From contig CAKUGM010000066.1 of assembly GCA_934654625.1 (NCBI GenBank), forward strand, positions 1-7,207: a stretch of 7,207 nucleotides of DNA, in the 5' to 3' direction. This DNA is from an uncultured Collinsella sp. (GTDB taxonomy: Bacteria > Actinomycetota > Coriobacteriia > Coriobacteriales > Coriobacteriaceae). Each line of letters starts with the position of its first letter. Within the stretch, counting starts at the first letter, position 1. The notes under the pieces were generated by a model that saw only the letters and a program-made list of their open reading frames with translations, was not told the DNA's origin and searched no databases. The position numbers and the translations under genes are program-made. Below are positions 1 through 7,207 of this stretch, one piece after another.

Positions 1-887
<887 letters not shown>

Positions 888-1379
888 TTACAGGTCGTGG
901 TCGTGTGCCCCACGGGACATCGCGATCTTGCCGGTACGTGTGAGCTGGCGGATGCCGTAGCCGCGGAAGAGATCTTCCATAGCGTCGAGCTTGGAAGGGG
1001 TTCCCGTGGCTTCGACGGTGAGCGTGTTTTTCCCCACGTCGACCACCTTGGCGCGAAAGACATTCGCGATCTCGATGATCTCGTGGCGACGCTCGGGCGT
1101 GGCGAGCACCTTGAAGAGCACGAGCTCGCGCTCGATGGCATCGGCCTCGGTGAGGTCGGAAATCTTGAACACGCTCACGAGCTTATGCAGCTGCTTGGTG
1201 ATCTGCTCGAAGCCCACCTCGTCGGCCTCCACGATGATCGTCATTCGCGAGAGCGTCTCGTCTTCGGTAGGGGCGACGGTAAGCGACTCGATATTGAAGC
1301 CGCGGCGCGAGATCATACCGGTGACACGCGAGAGGACGCCGCTTTTGTTCTCGACGAGAACGGACAGGATGTGCTTCAT
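888..1379 (-). CDS. ilvN: Acetohydroxyacid synthase small (regulatory) subunit
   Basis: This 163-residue protein is the regulatory subunit of acetohydroxyacid synthase. It activates the catalytic subunit IlvB and gives feedback inhibition by valine and related amino acids. The N-terminal ACT domain (about residues 2-75) contains NKSGVLSRV and RRGFNIESL. G14 and N29 fall at the same numbers as the E. coli IlvH residues where changes relieve valine inhibition. A C-terminal small-subunit domain follows (about 85-155, with VVDVGKNTLTVEATG). Length is normal for the family. A GTG at 1385 would give two more residues and a GTGA overlap with the ilvB stop. I prefer the ATG at 1379, because GGGAGG (1389-1394) is 9 nt from it but only 3 nt from the GTG. 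With the ATG start the gene begins 2 nt after the ilvB stop, so coupled translation and equal subunit dosage are likely. The stop is TAA at 888-890. Confidence 0.96.
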   Translation of the reverse strand: MKHILSVLVENKSGVLSRVTGMISRRGFNIESLTVAPTEDETLSRMTIIVEADEVGFEQITKQLHKLVSVFKISDLTEADAIERELVLFKVLATPERRHEIIEIANVFRAKVVDVGKNTLTVEATGTPSKLDAMEDLFRGYGIRQLTRTGKIAMSRGAHDHDL

Positions 1380-1381
1380 GC

Positions 1382-3232
1382 TCACTCGCCTCCCTTCTTG
1401 GGCCCGAAGCCCTTCTCGCTCACGCGCACGCCGCCAAGGGTGACGTCGAGCGCACCGATAATGTCGTCGATGGGTGCGCCGGGGGCGACCATCGGGTAGA
1501 CCGTCTGGTCAATGGGGATTTGAACATCCAGCAGGTAGGGTCCCTCGGCCGAGAGCATCGCATCGAGGGCCTCGTCGATCTCTTCGGGCTTGCTGATGCG
1601 CGCGGCCTGCCAGCCGTAGGCGTCGGCAAGCTTGACGAAATCGGGGTTGGCGTCGAGCTCGGTGAACGAGTAGCGCTCGTTGTAGAACAGGCGCTGCCAC
1701 TGGTGCACCATACCCAGGGCGCGGTTGTCCATGATGAGCACCTTGACGCCCACCTTGTTGATGGCGGCGGTGGCCATTTCCTGCGAGTTCATCTGGAAGG
1801 AGCCGTCGCCTGCGATGCAGACGACTTCATCCTCGGGGCAGCCCACCTTGGCGCCGATGGCGGCGGGGAAGCCAAAGCCCATGGTGCCCAGGCCGCCGCT
1901 CGAGAGGAACGTGCGCGCGTGCTCGCGGTGGATGTTCTGGTGCGCCCACATCTGGTGCTGGCCCACCTCGGTGGTGACGATGGAAGCCTCGGGATCGAGC
2001 TTGTCGGAGAGATGCGACAAAACGACTTCGGGTGCGATTGCGCCCGGGAAATCCTCGAAGTCCTCGGTGTAGAGCGGCCAGCGATCGCGCCATTCGCACA
2101 CGGTCTTGACCCATTCGGTACCCACGGGCTGCGCGTCGATTTTCTCCAGGCGGTCGTTGATGGCGCCCAACACGACCTTGGCGTCGCCCACGATGGGCAC
2201 GGCCGGGTCGATGATCTTGCCGATCTCTGCCGGGTCGATGTCGATATGGATGATCTTTGCATGCGGGGCAAACTCATCGACCTTGCCGGTCACGCGGTCG
2301 GAGAAGCGCGCGCCCACGGCAATGAGCAGATCGCACTCGGTAACGGCCATGTTGGCGTACTTGGAGCCGTGCATGCCCACGGGACCGAGGTTCAACGGGT
2401 TGGAGCAGCGCATGGCGCCCTTGCCCATGAGCGAGGTGACCACGGGGATCTGCATGCGCTCGGCAAGCTCGGTGAGCTCGGAGCAAGCGTGGCTCGTCAC
2501 GATGCCGCCGCCGGCGTAGATGAGCGGGCGTTTGGATTCCTGGATACAGGCCACGGCCTGGCGCACCTGCTTGGCGTTGCCTTTATAAGTAGGGCGGTAG
2601 CTGGGGAGGCTGATCTTGTCGGGGTAGTGGAAGACCATCTCGGCGCTGGACAGGTCGCTCGGGATATCGATGAGGACGGGGCCGGGGCGGCCGGTGCTCG
2701 CGATGTAGAAGGCCTCGCGGAACGTGCGCGTGAGGTCGTCGGTGGACTGAAGCAGGAAGGAATGCTTGACCACGGGCATGGTGATGCCCACGATATCGGA
2801 CTCCTGGAACGCGTCGGTGCCGATGACGCCGCGCGTGACCTGGCCAGTGATGACCACCAGGGGCACGGAGTCCATGTAAGCGGTGGCGATGCCCGTCACC
2901 GTGTTGGTGGCGCCGGGGCCGGAGGTGACCAGCACCACGCCCACCTTGCCGGTGGCGCGGGCATAGCCGTCTGCCATGTGCGTGGCGCCCTGCTCGTGGC
3001 GTGCGAGCACGTGGTGGATCTTCTTGGAGTCGTACAGCGCGTCGTAGATCTTGATGGCCTGGCCGCCGGGGTAGCCGAAGAGCGTATCGACGCCCTCGGC
3101 CTCAAGGCTCGCGATAACGGCCTGGGCGCCGGTCATGGTTTTGCCCTCGTGCTCGGTCTTCGAGCCGGGACCGAACGGACGGCCCTCGATGGCGGCCTTC
3201 CTCATCGCGAGTTTCTCTTCGAGTGTCGTCAT
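1382..3232 (-). CDS. ilvB: Acetohydroxyacid synthase large (catalytic) subunit
   Basis: This is the thiamine-diphosphate and FAD dependent subunit that condenses two pyruvates to acetolactate, or pyruvate with 2-oxobutanoate to acetohydroxybutanoate. At 616 residues it has all three domains. The N-terminal ThDP domain has the catalytic Glu in RHEQGA (E80) and SGPGATN (104-110). A central FAD domain follows (about 220-360, with MHGSKYAN). The C-terminal ThDP-binding domain has GDGSF at 475-479 and its Mg2+-binding Asn at N503 (DN where NN is commoner). The conserved Trp of GMVHQW is W512. Family homology starts near MTGAQAV (residue 33), so the first 32 residues are an extension. The first ATG overlaps the ilvD stop as ATGA, after a weak AAGGGGG 10 nt away. 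An internal ATG at 3134-3136 has GAGGG 7 nt upstream and would give a 584-residue protein of more usual length. Both starts are possible. The T at position 133 sits where plant enzymes have the Pro of the sulfonylurea site. Confidence 0.97.
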   Translation of the reverse strand: MTTLEEKLAMRKAAIEGRPFGPGSKTEHEGKTMTGAQAVIASLEAEGVDTLFGYPGGQAIKIYDALYDSKKIHHVLARHEQGATHMADGYARATGKVGVVLVTSGPGATNTVTGIATAYMDSVPLVVITGQVTRGVIGTDAFQESDIVGITMPVVKHSFLLQSTDDLTRTFREAFYIASTGRPGPVLIDIPSDLSSAEMVFHYPDKISLPSYRPTYKGNAKQVRQAVACIQESKRPLIYAGGGIVTSHACSELTELAERMQIPVVTSLMGKGAMRCSNPLNLGPVGMHGSKYANMAVTECDLLIAVGARFSDRVTGKVDEFAPHAKIIHIDIDPAEIGKIIDPAVPIVGDAKVVLGAINDRLEKIDAQPVGTEWVKTVCEWRDRWPLYTEDFEDFPGAIAPEVVLSHLSDKLDPEASIVTTEVGQHQMWAHQNIHREHARTFLSSGGLGTMGFGFPAAIGAKVGCPEDEVVCIAGDGSFQMNSQEMATAAINKVGVKVLIMDNRALGMVHQWQRLFYNERYSFTELDANPDFVKLADAYGWQAARISKPEEIDEALDAMLSAEGPYLLDVQIPIDQTVYPMVAPGAPIDDIIGALDVTLGGVRVSEKGFGPKKGGE

Positions 3233-4905
3233 CCGATATACGCCCCCTTATCTGCGCTGGAAACGAGTTTTGCATACTTGGCGAGCACGCCGTGGTTGTG
3301 CTTGGGTGCAGGTGCTACGAAGGAGGCGCGGCGAGCGGTCATCTCCTCGTCCGAGACATCGACGTCGAGCTTGCCGCCCTCGATGTCCACGGTCACCATA
3401 TCGCCCTCATGGATAAGGGCGATGGGTCCGCCGGCTGCGGCCTCGGGGCTCACGTGACCGATGCACGGGCCCTTGGAGGCGCCGGAGAAGCGGCCGTCGG
3501 TGATGAGCGCCACGCTGGTGGAAAGGCCCATGCCGCAGATGGCCGAGGTAGGGGTGAGCATCTCGCGCATGCCCGGGCCGCCGGCGGGGCCCTCGTAGCG
3601 GATGACCACCACGTCACCGGGGTTGATCTTGCCGCCGAAGATCGCCTCGCAGGCCTCTTCCTCGGAATCGAAGCAACGGGCGGGGCCGGTGTGCTTCATC
3701 ATCGAGGGGTCGACTGCCGCCTTCTTGACGATGCCGCCGTCCGGGGCGATGTTGCCGTGCAAGACGCGCAAGGCACCTACGGGCGAGATGGGGTTGTCGT
3801 GTGTGCGGCAGACCTCGCCGTCGGCGGGCTTGGTGCAGGTCTTCAGGTACTCGGGCAGGGTTCCCATGCAGGTGAGGGCGCTCGTATCGAGCAAGTCGAG
3901 CTCGGCCAGCTCGTGCATGACCACGGGCACGCCGCCCACGGCGTACAGATCGATGAGCGGACGCGGACCGGAGGGCTGGAGCTTCACGAGGTGCGGGGTG
4001 CGCGCGGATGCGGCGTCCCAGTCGTCCATGGTGATGGGGCAGCCGGCCTCCATGGCGATGGCCGTGAGGTGCAGCACCGTGTTGGTGGAGCCGCCAAAGG
4101 CCATGTCGCACTCCATGGCGTTGTGGATGGCGGCGGGAGTGATGATGTCGCGGATGCAGATGTCCTTCTCCAACAGCTCCATCACCTTCATGCCGGCGTG
4201 CTTGGCCAGGCGCAGGCGCTCGGAGTAGACGGCGGGGATGGTGCCGTTGCCGGGAAGCGCGATGCCCAGCGCCTCGCACAGGCAGTTCATGGAGTTGGCG
4301 GTGAACATGCCGGAGCACGATCCGCAGGTGGGGCAGGCCGAATCCTCGAGGTACTTGAGCTCCTCGTCGGTCATGGTGCCGGCTTGGACCTGACCCACGC
4401 CGTCGAACAGCGAGTTGAGGTCGGTGGTGGGGCCGCAGGTGCAGCCCTGCTTGTGGCCGGGAAGCATGGGACCGCCCGAGACAAAGACGGTGGGCAGGTT
4501 CACGCGCAGAGCGCCCAGTACCATGCCGGGAACGATCTTGTCGCAGTTGGGGATGCACACGGCGGCGTCGAAGGCATGACCTTGGACGGCGATTTCGAAG
4601 CTGTCGGCGATGGTCTCGCGCGAGACCAGGCTGTAGTGCATGCCGTCGTGGTTCATGGCGATGCCGTCGCACACGCCGATGGTATCGATCTCGAAGGGCA
4701 CGCCGCCGGCCATGTAGATACCGGCCTTCACGGCCTCGGAGATCTTGTCCAGGTTATTGTGACCGGGGATGATATCGCTTTTGGAGCTAAAGACCGCGAC
4801 GAGCGGACGATCCATCTCCTCATCGGTGAGTCCGTCTGCCTTAAGGAGGCTGCGGTGGGGGGCTCGGGCCAATCCGCGCTTGATGGCATCGCTTCGAAGT
4901 TGCAC
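3229..4905 (-). CDS. ilvD: Dihydroxy-acid dehydratase
   Basis: This is the iron-sulfur, Mg2+-dependent dehydratase that makes 2-oxoisovalerate and 2-oxo-3-methylvalerate, the direct precursors of Val and Ile; the former also feeds Leu. It is cytoplasmic. The protein is 558 residues, the shorter form of the family (E. coli is about 616). Landmarks are CDGIAMNH (79-86) with D80 as a likely Mg2+ ligand, PNCDK (119-123) with an Fe-S Cys and the modified-Lys position, and [17 protein letters not shown] (191-207), which carries another Fe-S Cys. Further on are GGSTNTVLH (271-279) and the active-site serine block DGRFSGAS (470-477). The position that is Cys in plant [2Fe-2S] enzymes is His here (PGHNN), so the cluster type is not settled by sequence. 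The start is GTG: it gives the family N-terminus SDAIKRG and an in-frame stop lies 11 codons upstream with no other start between. There is no good Shine-Dalgarno sequence; the bases before it are in an 11-bp helix. The gene heads the ilvD-B-N-C series. Confidence 0.97.
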   Translation of the reverse strand: MQLRSDAIKRGLARAPHRSLLKADGLTDEEMDRPLVAVFSSKSDIIPGHNNLDKISEAVKAGIYMAGGVPFEIDTIGVCDGIAMNHDGMHYSLVSRETIADSFEIAVQGHAFDAAVCIPNCDKIVPGMVLGALRVNLPTVFVSGGPMLPGHKQGCTCGPTTDLNSLFDGVGQVQAGTMTDEELKYLEDSACPTCGSCSGMFTANSMNCLCEALGIALPGNGTIPAVYSERLRLAKHAGMKVMELLEKDICIRDIITPAAIHNAMECDMAFGGSTNTVLHLTAIAMEAGCPITMDDWDAASARTPHLVKLQPSGPRPLIDLYAVGGVPVVMHELAELDLLDTSALTCMGTLPEYLKTCTKPADGEVCRTHDNPISPVGALRVLHGNIAPDGGIVKKAAVDPSMMKHTGPARCFDSEEEACEAIFGGKINPGDVVVIRYEGPAGGPGMREMLTPTSAICGMGLSTSVALITDGRFSGASKGPCIGHVSPEAAAGGPIALIHEGDMVTVDIEGGKLDVDVSDEEMTARRASFVAPAPKHNHGVLAKYAKLVSSADKGAYIG

Positions 4906-4913
4906 GCTCGTGT

Positions 4914-4964
4914 CTCGCTTTCTCGCTACGCTGGGTAGTCAACGGTGTGGTGAGAAAATGCGAG
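4914..4964 (-). promoter_or_regulatory. 11-bp helix covering the ilvD ribosome-binding region
   Basis: On the transcript CUCGC(AU)UUUCUC (4964 to 4952) pairs with GAGAAAGCGAG (4924 to 4914). This gives 11 base pairs with one two-base bulge (4958-4959). Its loop carries a small CUAC/GUAG hairpin (4926-4938). The 3' arm ends 8 nt before the GTG start, where a ribosome would land, so this stem would be expected to hold translation down. It shares bases 4961-4964 with the upstream hairpin. Confidence 0.5.
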
Positions 4965-4989
4965 CCAGATAGCGGTTGCCCATCGCTCG
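4961..4989 (-). promoter_or_regulatory. Alternative hairpin (anti-sequestrator or weak terminator)
   Basis: On the transcript CGAGC (4989 to 4985) pairs with GCUCG (4965 to 4961). An inner GAU/AUC stem and a GCAA tetraloop closed by GG/CC follow. The hairpin uses bases also needed by the 4914-4964 helix, so only one can form. It is followed by CAUUUUCUC, a poor U-tract, so it could instead act as a weak terminator. A third small stem, CAUC/GAUG at 4981-4992, competes with it. Confidence 0.45.
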
Positions 4990-5191
4990 ATGCCTGTGAC
5001 GGAAGGCTTCCGGCCCAAAGATACTTGCGCTTGTCGGTCCGTGCGGGGTGACCGCCGGCCGGGCGCGTTCGCTCGAGGCTGCTCGAGGAGGTGTTCGGGG
5101 CCGTCCACCGCAGGTTCTCAGGTCCGCCTGCTTGCTGTGGGATGGATGGGGCTCCTACTCGTCCTGTCATCGCATTTACTCGTTGGCGGCT

Positions 5192-5220
5192 ACTATACAG
5201 GAATATTGCGACGAGTGGTA
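5192..5220 (-). promoter_or_regulatory. Candidate promoter of the ilvD-ilvB-ilvN-ilvC operon
   Basis: A good -10 hexamer, TATAGT, is read on the minus strand at 5192-5197, downstream of the ilvA terminator and in an AT-richer stretch. The hexamer 17 nt upstream (TACCAC, 5215-5220) is a poor -35, so the promoter may need an activator or may be wrong. Transcription would start near 5185. Confidence 0.4.
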
Positions 5221-5270
5221 GAAAAGTTTGGTAAAAGGCAGGAAATGCTGCATACGGCTAAAGTTTGCAG

Positions 5271-5310
5271 GAAAAATAATGCCCCCGTGATCTAGAGCGA
5301 TCGCAGGGGC
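5271..5310 (-). terminator. Intrinsic terminator of ilvA
   Basis: On the minus strand a GC-rich stem begins 38 nt past the ilvA stop. Arms 5299-5310 and 5281-5292 pair at 10 of 12 positions around a 6-nt loop, with GCCCC/GGGGC at the base. The tract ATTATTTTTC (5280 to 5271) follows directly. This separates ilvA from the ilvD operon. Confidence 0.88.
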
Positions 5311-5348
5311 ATGCGTTTTGATATACGCGCTGGGAACGGCGGGTTTGT

Positions 5349-6569
5349 TTACAGCTGGGTCTGAACGATCTGCGGAGTGAAGCCGGCTTCAGCGAGCGCC
5401 TCGACGATCTGCTGCTTGTGGTCCTCGCCATACGCCTCGATAGTTACACGCAGCTCCACCGCGGCGTTGCGGTTGGTGGTCACGAACTGGTTGTGATCGA
5501 GTTTGATGACGTTGCCGTTTTGCTCGGCGATGGCGCTTGCCACCTTGAGGAGCATACCGGGGCGATCGGGCAGCATCGTGGAGACGGTGAAGATGCGTCC
5601 GCGCTGGATCAGGCCGTGCTGCACGACGCTCGCCATGGTGATGACGTCCATGTTACCGCCGGAGAGGATGGAGACCACGCGCTTGTTCTCGGCGGGCAGG
5701 TGCTTGAGCGCCGCCACGGTAAGCAAGCCGGAGTTCTCGACGATCATCTTGTGATTCTCCACCATGTCGAGGAAGCAGCCGATGAGCTCCTCGTCGGGGA
5801 TGCGAATCACGTCGTCGAGGTTTTTCTGCAGATAGGGGAAGACCTTGTCGCCCACCTCGAGCACAGCGGTGCCGTCGGCGATGGTGTTGGCATGGTCAAG
5901 CTTGACGGTGTGGCCAGCTTCGAGCGCTCGCGTGAGGCTGGGTGCACCCTCGGGCTCCACGCCGATCACGCGGATCTTGGGGTTGTACAGCTTGGCAAAG
6001 GTCGAGACGCCGCAGGACAGGCCGCCACCGCCCACGGGAACCAAGATGGTGTCGACCAACGGTAGCTCCTGGATGATCTCCATGGCGATGGTGCCCTGGC
6101 CGGTAGCGATGGTCTCGTCGTTGAACGGCGGGATATAGGTGAGGCCCTCGCGCTCGGAAAGCTCGATGGCGTGCGCCTGCGCCTCGTCGAATACGTCGCC
6201 AAAAAGCACGACCTCGGCGCCGTAGCCCTTGGTACGCTCGACTTTGATGAGCGGCGTGGTGGTGGGCATTACGACCACGGAGCGTGCACCCGCGTGCGAG
6301 GCAGCGTAGGCCACGCCCTGTGCGTGGTTGCCGGCGCTTGCGGTGATGACGCCGCGGTCGAGCTCCTCCTGGTTGAGCTTGGAGATCTTGTAGTAGGCGC
6401 CGCGCAGCTTATAGGCACCCGTGCGCTGCATGTTCTCGGGCTTGAGCCACACGCGGTTGCCGCATTGCGCGGAGAGCGAGGGGCTCTCGATCAGCTTGGT
6501 CTCCTGAGTGACTTCCTTGACCTTCGCGGAGGCCTCCTCAAATGCCTCGAGGGTGAGCATGTCTGCCAT
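5349..6569 (-). CDS. ilvA: Threonine ammonia-lyase (threonine deaminase) with one ACT domain
   Basis: This PLP enzyme deaminates L-threonine to 2-oxobutanoate and ammonia, the committed step to isoleucine. The fold-type II catalytic domain covers about residues 1-320. The PLP lysine is in TGAYKLRGA, with SAGNHAQG for the substrate/cofactor, VGGGG as the phosphate-binding glycine loop and SGGN near its end (K56, 80-87, 181-185 and 305-308 if counted from the upstream GTG; subtract 2 for the chosen start). A single C-terminal ACT domain (about 328-405, starting TVSTMLPDRPGMLLKV) makes it the roughly 400-residue form rather than the 514-residue E. coli IlvA with two regulatory repeats. A GTG at 6575 would add two residues, but AAGGA (6577-6581) lies 7 nt from the ATG at 6569 and almost touches the GTG, so I chose the ATG. 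The gene is monocistronic with its own terminator. Ligand sensing by the ACT domain (Ile or Val) is inferred. A catabolic role, as for TdcB, is possible, but the neighbours favour biosynthesis. Confidence 0.95.
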   Translation of the reverse strand: MADMLTLEAFEEASAKVKEVTQETKLIESPSLSAQCGNRVWLKPENMQRTGAYKLRGAYYKISKLNQEELDRGVITASAGNHAQGVAYAASHAGARSVVVMPTTTPLIKVERTKGYGAEVVLFGDVFDEAQAHAIELSEREGLTYIPPFNDETIATGQGTIAMEIIQELPLVDTILVPVGGGGLSCGVSTFAKLYNPKIRVIGVEPEGAPSLTRALEAGHTVKLDHANTIADGTAVLEVGDKVFPYLQKNLDDVIRIPDEELIGCFLDMVENHKMIVENSGLLTVAALKHLPAENKRVVSILSGGNMDVITMASVVQHGLIQRGRIFTVSTMLPDRPGMLLKVASAIAEQNGNVIKLDHNQFVTTNRNAAVELRVTIEAYGEDHKQQIVEALAEAGFTPQIVQTQL

Positions 6570-6610
6570 ATGCACTTCCTTTTGAATTTTGCGCGTGCGC
6601 CGCCGGTGAT

Positions 6611-6628
6611 TTGCCTATAGTAAGGCAA
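6611..6628. promoter_or_regulatory. Inverted repeat with overlapping divergent -10 elements between ilvA and the ABC gene
   Basis: TTGCCT-N6-AGGCAA forms an 18-bp inverted repeat, and the flanking GAT and ATC nearly extend it. Its centre reads TATAGT on the plus strand (6616-6621) and TACTAT on the minus strand (6617-6622), plausible -10 hexamers for the ABC gene and for ilvA. No good -35 was seen at the usual spacing on either side. It could be a symmetric bidirectional promoter, a repressor operator over it, or both. Confidence 0.4.
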
Positions 6629-6663
6629 TCGGCTTTTCAAAATGTTGAGGTTTATGCAAAAAG

Positions 6664-6675
6664 GAGTGCGCACTC
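6664..6675 (+). repeat. Perfect 12-bp palindrome abutting the ABC gene start
   Basis: GAGTGCGCACTC is its own reverse complement. It overlaps the last three bases of the Shine-Dalgarno AAGGAG (6661-6666) and ends right before the ATG. As RNA it gives a 4-bp hairpin that partly hides the ribosome site; as DNA it could be a dimer binding site. Confidence 0.5.
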
Positions 6676-7207
6676 ATGGAAGAGACTCGTTTCGATGTAC
6701 GTACGGCCTCGGTGCCGCCGCTGTTTCGTATCCACGATGCAGACGTGGTTCGTGCCGGCAAGACCATTTTGCATGTGGACGATTTCAGCCTGGCGGAGGG
6801 CGAGCACGTAGCGCTGCTCGGCCCTAACGGTGCGGGCAAATCGACGTTTATCCAGCTGCTTACGCGCGAGGTTTTCCCTCTGTACCGCGATGAGCCGCCC
6901 GTGCGCTTCCGCGGACAGGAGCGCCCCTTGCTGGACGATATCAAAAGTGCCCTCGGCATCGTGAGCTCGACCATGCACGAGCAGGTGCGCGTGCACCTGC
7001 CGGCAGAAGAGATCGTATGCGGCGGCATCTTTGGCACCCTGGGCCTGCCCATGCATCGTGAGGTGAGCGAGGCCGATCATACACGCGCGCTCGAGGCACT
7101 CGACCGCTTGCATATCGCGAGCCTTGCCGAACGCGACATCATGACGCTCTCCACCGGCCAGGTGCGTCGCGTGCTCGTGGCGCGCGAGCTGGTGCGCAAT
7201 CCTTCCG
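6676..7207 (+). CDS. ABC transporter ATP-binding protein, 3' end missing (cut by window edge)
   Basis: 177 complete codons of an ABC ATPase are present; the reading frame is open to the window edge. Walker A is GPNGAGKST (residues 49-57). The signature motif is LSTGQVRR (158-165), followed by VLVAREL; Walker B would lie just beyond the edge. The Q-loop region reads GIVSSTMHE (94-102), with Ser where many ABC proteins have Gln. That pattern, and the GGIFGTLGL helix region (116-124), recall the ModF/PhrA-like group (COG1119), named for molybdate transport or photorepair. That assignment is tentative and the substrate cannot be inferred. No membrane segment is visible. The ATG is preceded by AAGGAG (6661-6666) with 9-nt spacing. 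It is divergent from ilvA and has no evident link to branched-chain synthesis. Confidence 0.88.
   Translation, partial: MEETRFDVRTASVPPLFRIHDADVVRAGKTILHVDDFSLAEGEHVALLGPNGAGKSTFIQLLTREVFPLYRDEPPVRFRGQERPLLDDIKSALGIVSSTMHEQVRVHLPAEEIVCGGIFGTLGLPMHREVSEADHTRALEALDRLHIASLAERDIMTLSTGQVRRVLVARELVRNPS

Larger units (their letters stand above)
4906..5186 (-). promoter_or_regulatory. Long structured 5' leader of ilvD, candidate riboswitch or T-box-like element
   Basis: About 280 nt of apparently untranslated RNA separate the candidate promoter from ilvD. Read 5'->3' on the minus strand it contains hairpins at 5110-5131 (GCAGG/CCUGC, 12-nt loop), 5072-5087 (two CUCGAG arms, loop CAGC), 5035-5054 (CGGUC/GACCG) and 5000-5012 (CGGAA/UUCCG). 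At the end are two stems that share bases and exclude each other: 4961-4989 and 4914-4964. The second ends 8 nt before the GTG start. No short peptide rich in Ile, Val or Leu codons was found, so classic leader-peptide attenuation is unlikely. A T-box sensing uncharged tRNA would fit the pathway and some motifs are similar, but the 14-nt T-box consensus and a clear specifier codon are missing. Function is inferred from architecture only. Confidence 0.5.

Noticed and set aside
1520..3457. 645-codon open frame on the plus strand opposite ilvB
   Set aside because: It is a shadow of ilvB in GC-rich DNA; it is rich in Gly, Ala, His and Asp with no recognisable domain, while the minus strand encodes a complete acetohydroxyacid synthase.
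3223..4938. 571-codon open frame on the plus strand opposite ilvD
   Set aside because: It is a low-complexity antisense shadow of a full-length dihydroxy-acid dehydratase gene.
4841..5170. 109-codon minus-strand frame in the ilvD leader, considered as an attenuator peptide
   Set aside because: It lacks runs of Ile, Val or Leu codons, has no good ribosome site, is Ser/Pro/Arg-rich as expected of noncoding GC-rich DNA, and overlaps the ilvD start in another frame.
4990..5295. 101-codon plus-strand frame with a hydrophobic stretch opposite the ilvD leader
   Set aside because: It has no Shine-Dalgarno and no promoter, runs antisense to the leader, and ends inside the ilvA terminator stem. The hydrophobic segment alone is weak evidence for a real small membrane protein.
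6615..7113. Minus-strand frames opposite the start of the ABC gene
   Set aside because: They are shadows of the plus-strand ATPase, which has Walker A and signature motifs in frame.

Overview
The window holds most of a branched-chain amino acid biosynthesis locus from a GC-rich bacterium. Nearly everything lies on the minus strand, so transcription runs right to left. GC-rich codon use, GTG starts, 4-bp stop/start overlaps and the protein sequences fit a Gram-positive actinobacterium. A gut Coriobacteriia such as Collinsella is my best guess, from general resemblance only.

From the right edge: 6676-7207 (+) is the 5' part of an ABC-transporter ATPase gene. It is divergent from ilvA and separated from it by about 106 bp that contain a near-symmetric promoter/operator-like sequence. 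ilvA (5349-6569, -) encodes threonine ammonia-lyase with one C-terminal ACT domain and ends at a clear intrinsic terminator (5271-5310). The rest of the 443-base gap (4906-5348) holds a candidate promoter near 5192-5197. It is followed by about 280 nt of untranslated leader full of inverted repeats, including two helices just before ilvD that cannot form together. Then come ilvD (3229-4905), ilvB (1382-3232) and ilvN (888-1379). ilvD/ilvB overlap by ATGA and the ilvB stop abuts the ilvN start, so they look translationally coupled. After a 138-bp gap with three inverted repeats comes ilvC (start at 749), which runs off the left edge.

Together these genes make the shared Ile/Val pathway. IlvA turns threonine into 2-oxobutanoate. 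IlvB/IlvN (acetohydroxyacid synthase) condenses pyruvate with pyruvate or 2-oxobutanoate. IlvC isomerises and reduces the product, and IlvD dehydrates it to the 2-oxo acids. Only the final transaminase (ilvE) is absent from the window. Likely control points are ACT-domain feedback on IlvA and IlvN, and an RNA-based switch in the ilvD leader.

The enzymes are ordinary. The least explained part is the ilvD leader: it has the length and alternative pairing of a riboswitch or T-box, and some stem I-like motifs, but no clean T-box consensus and no convincing branched-chain specifier codon.
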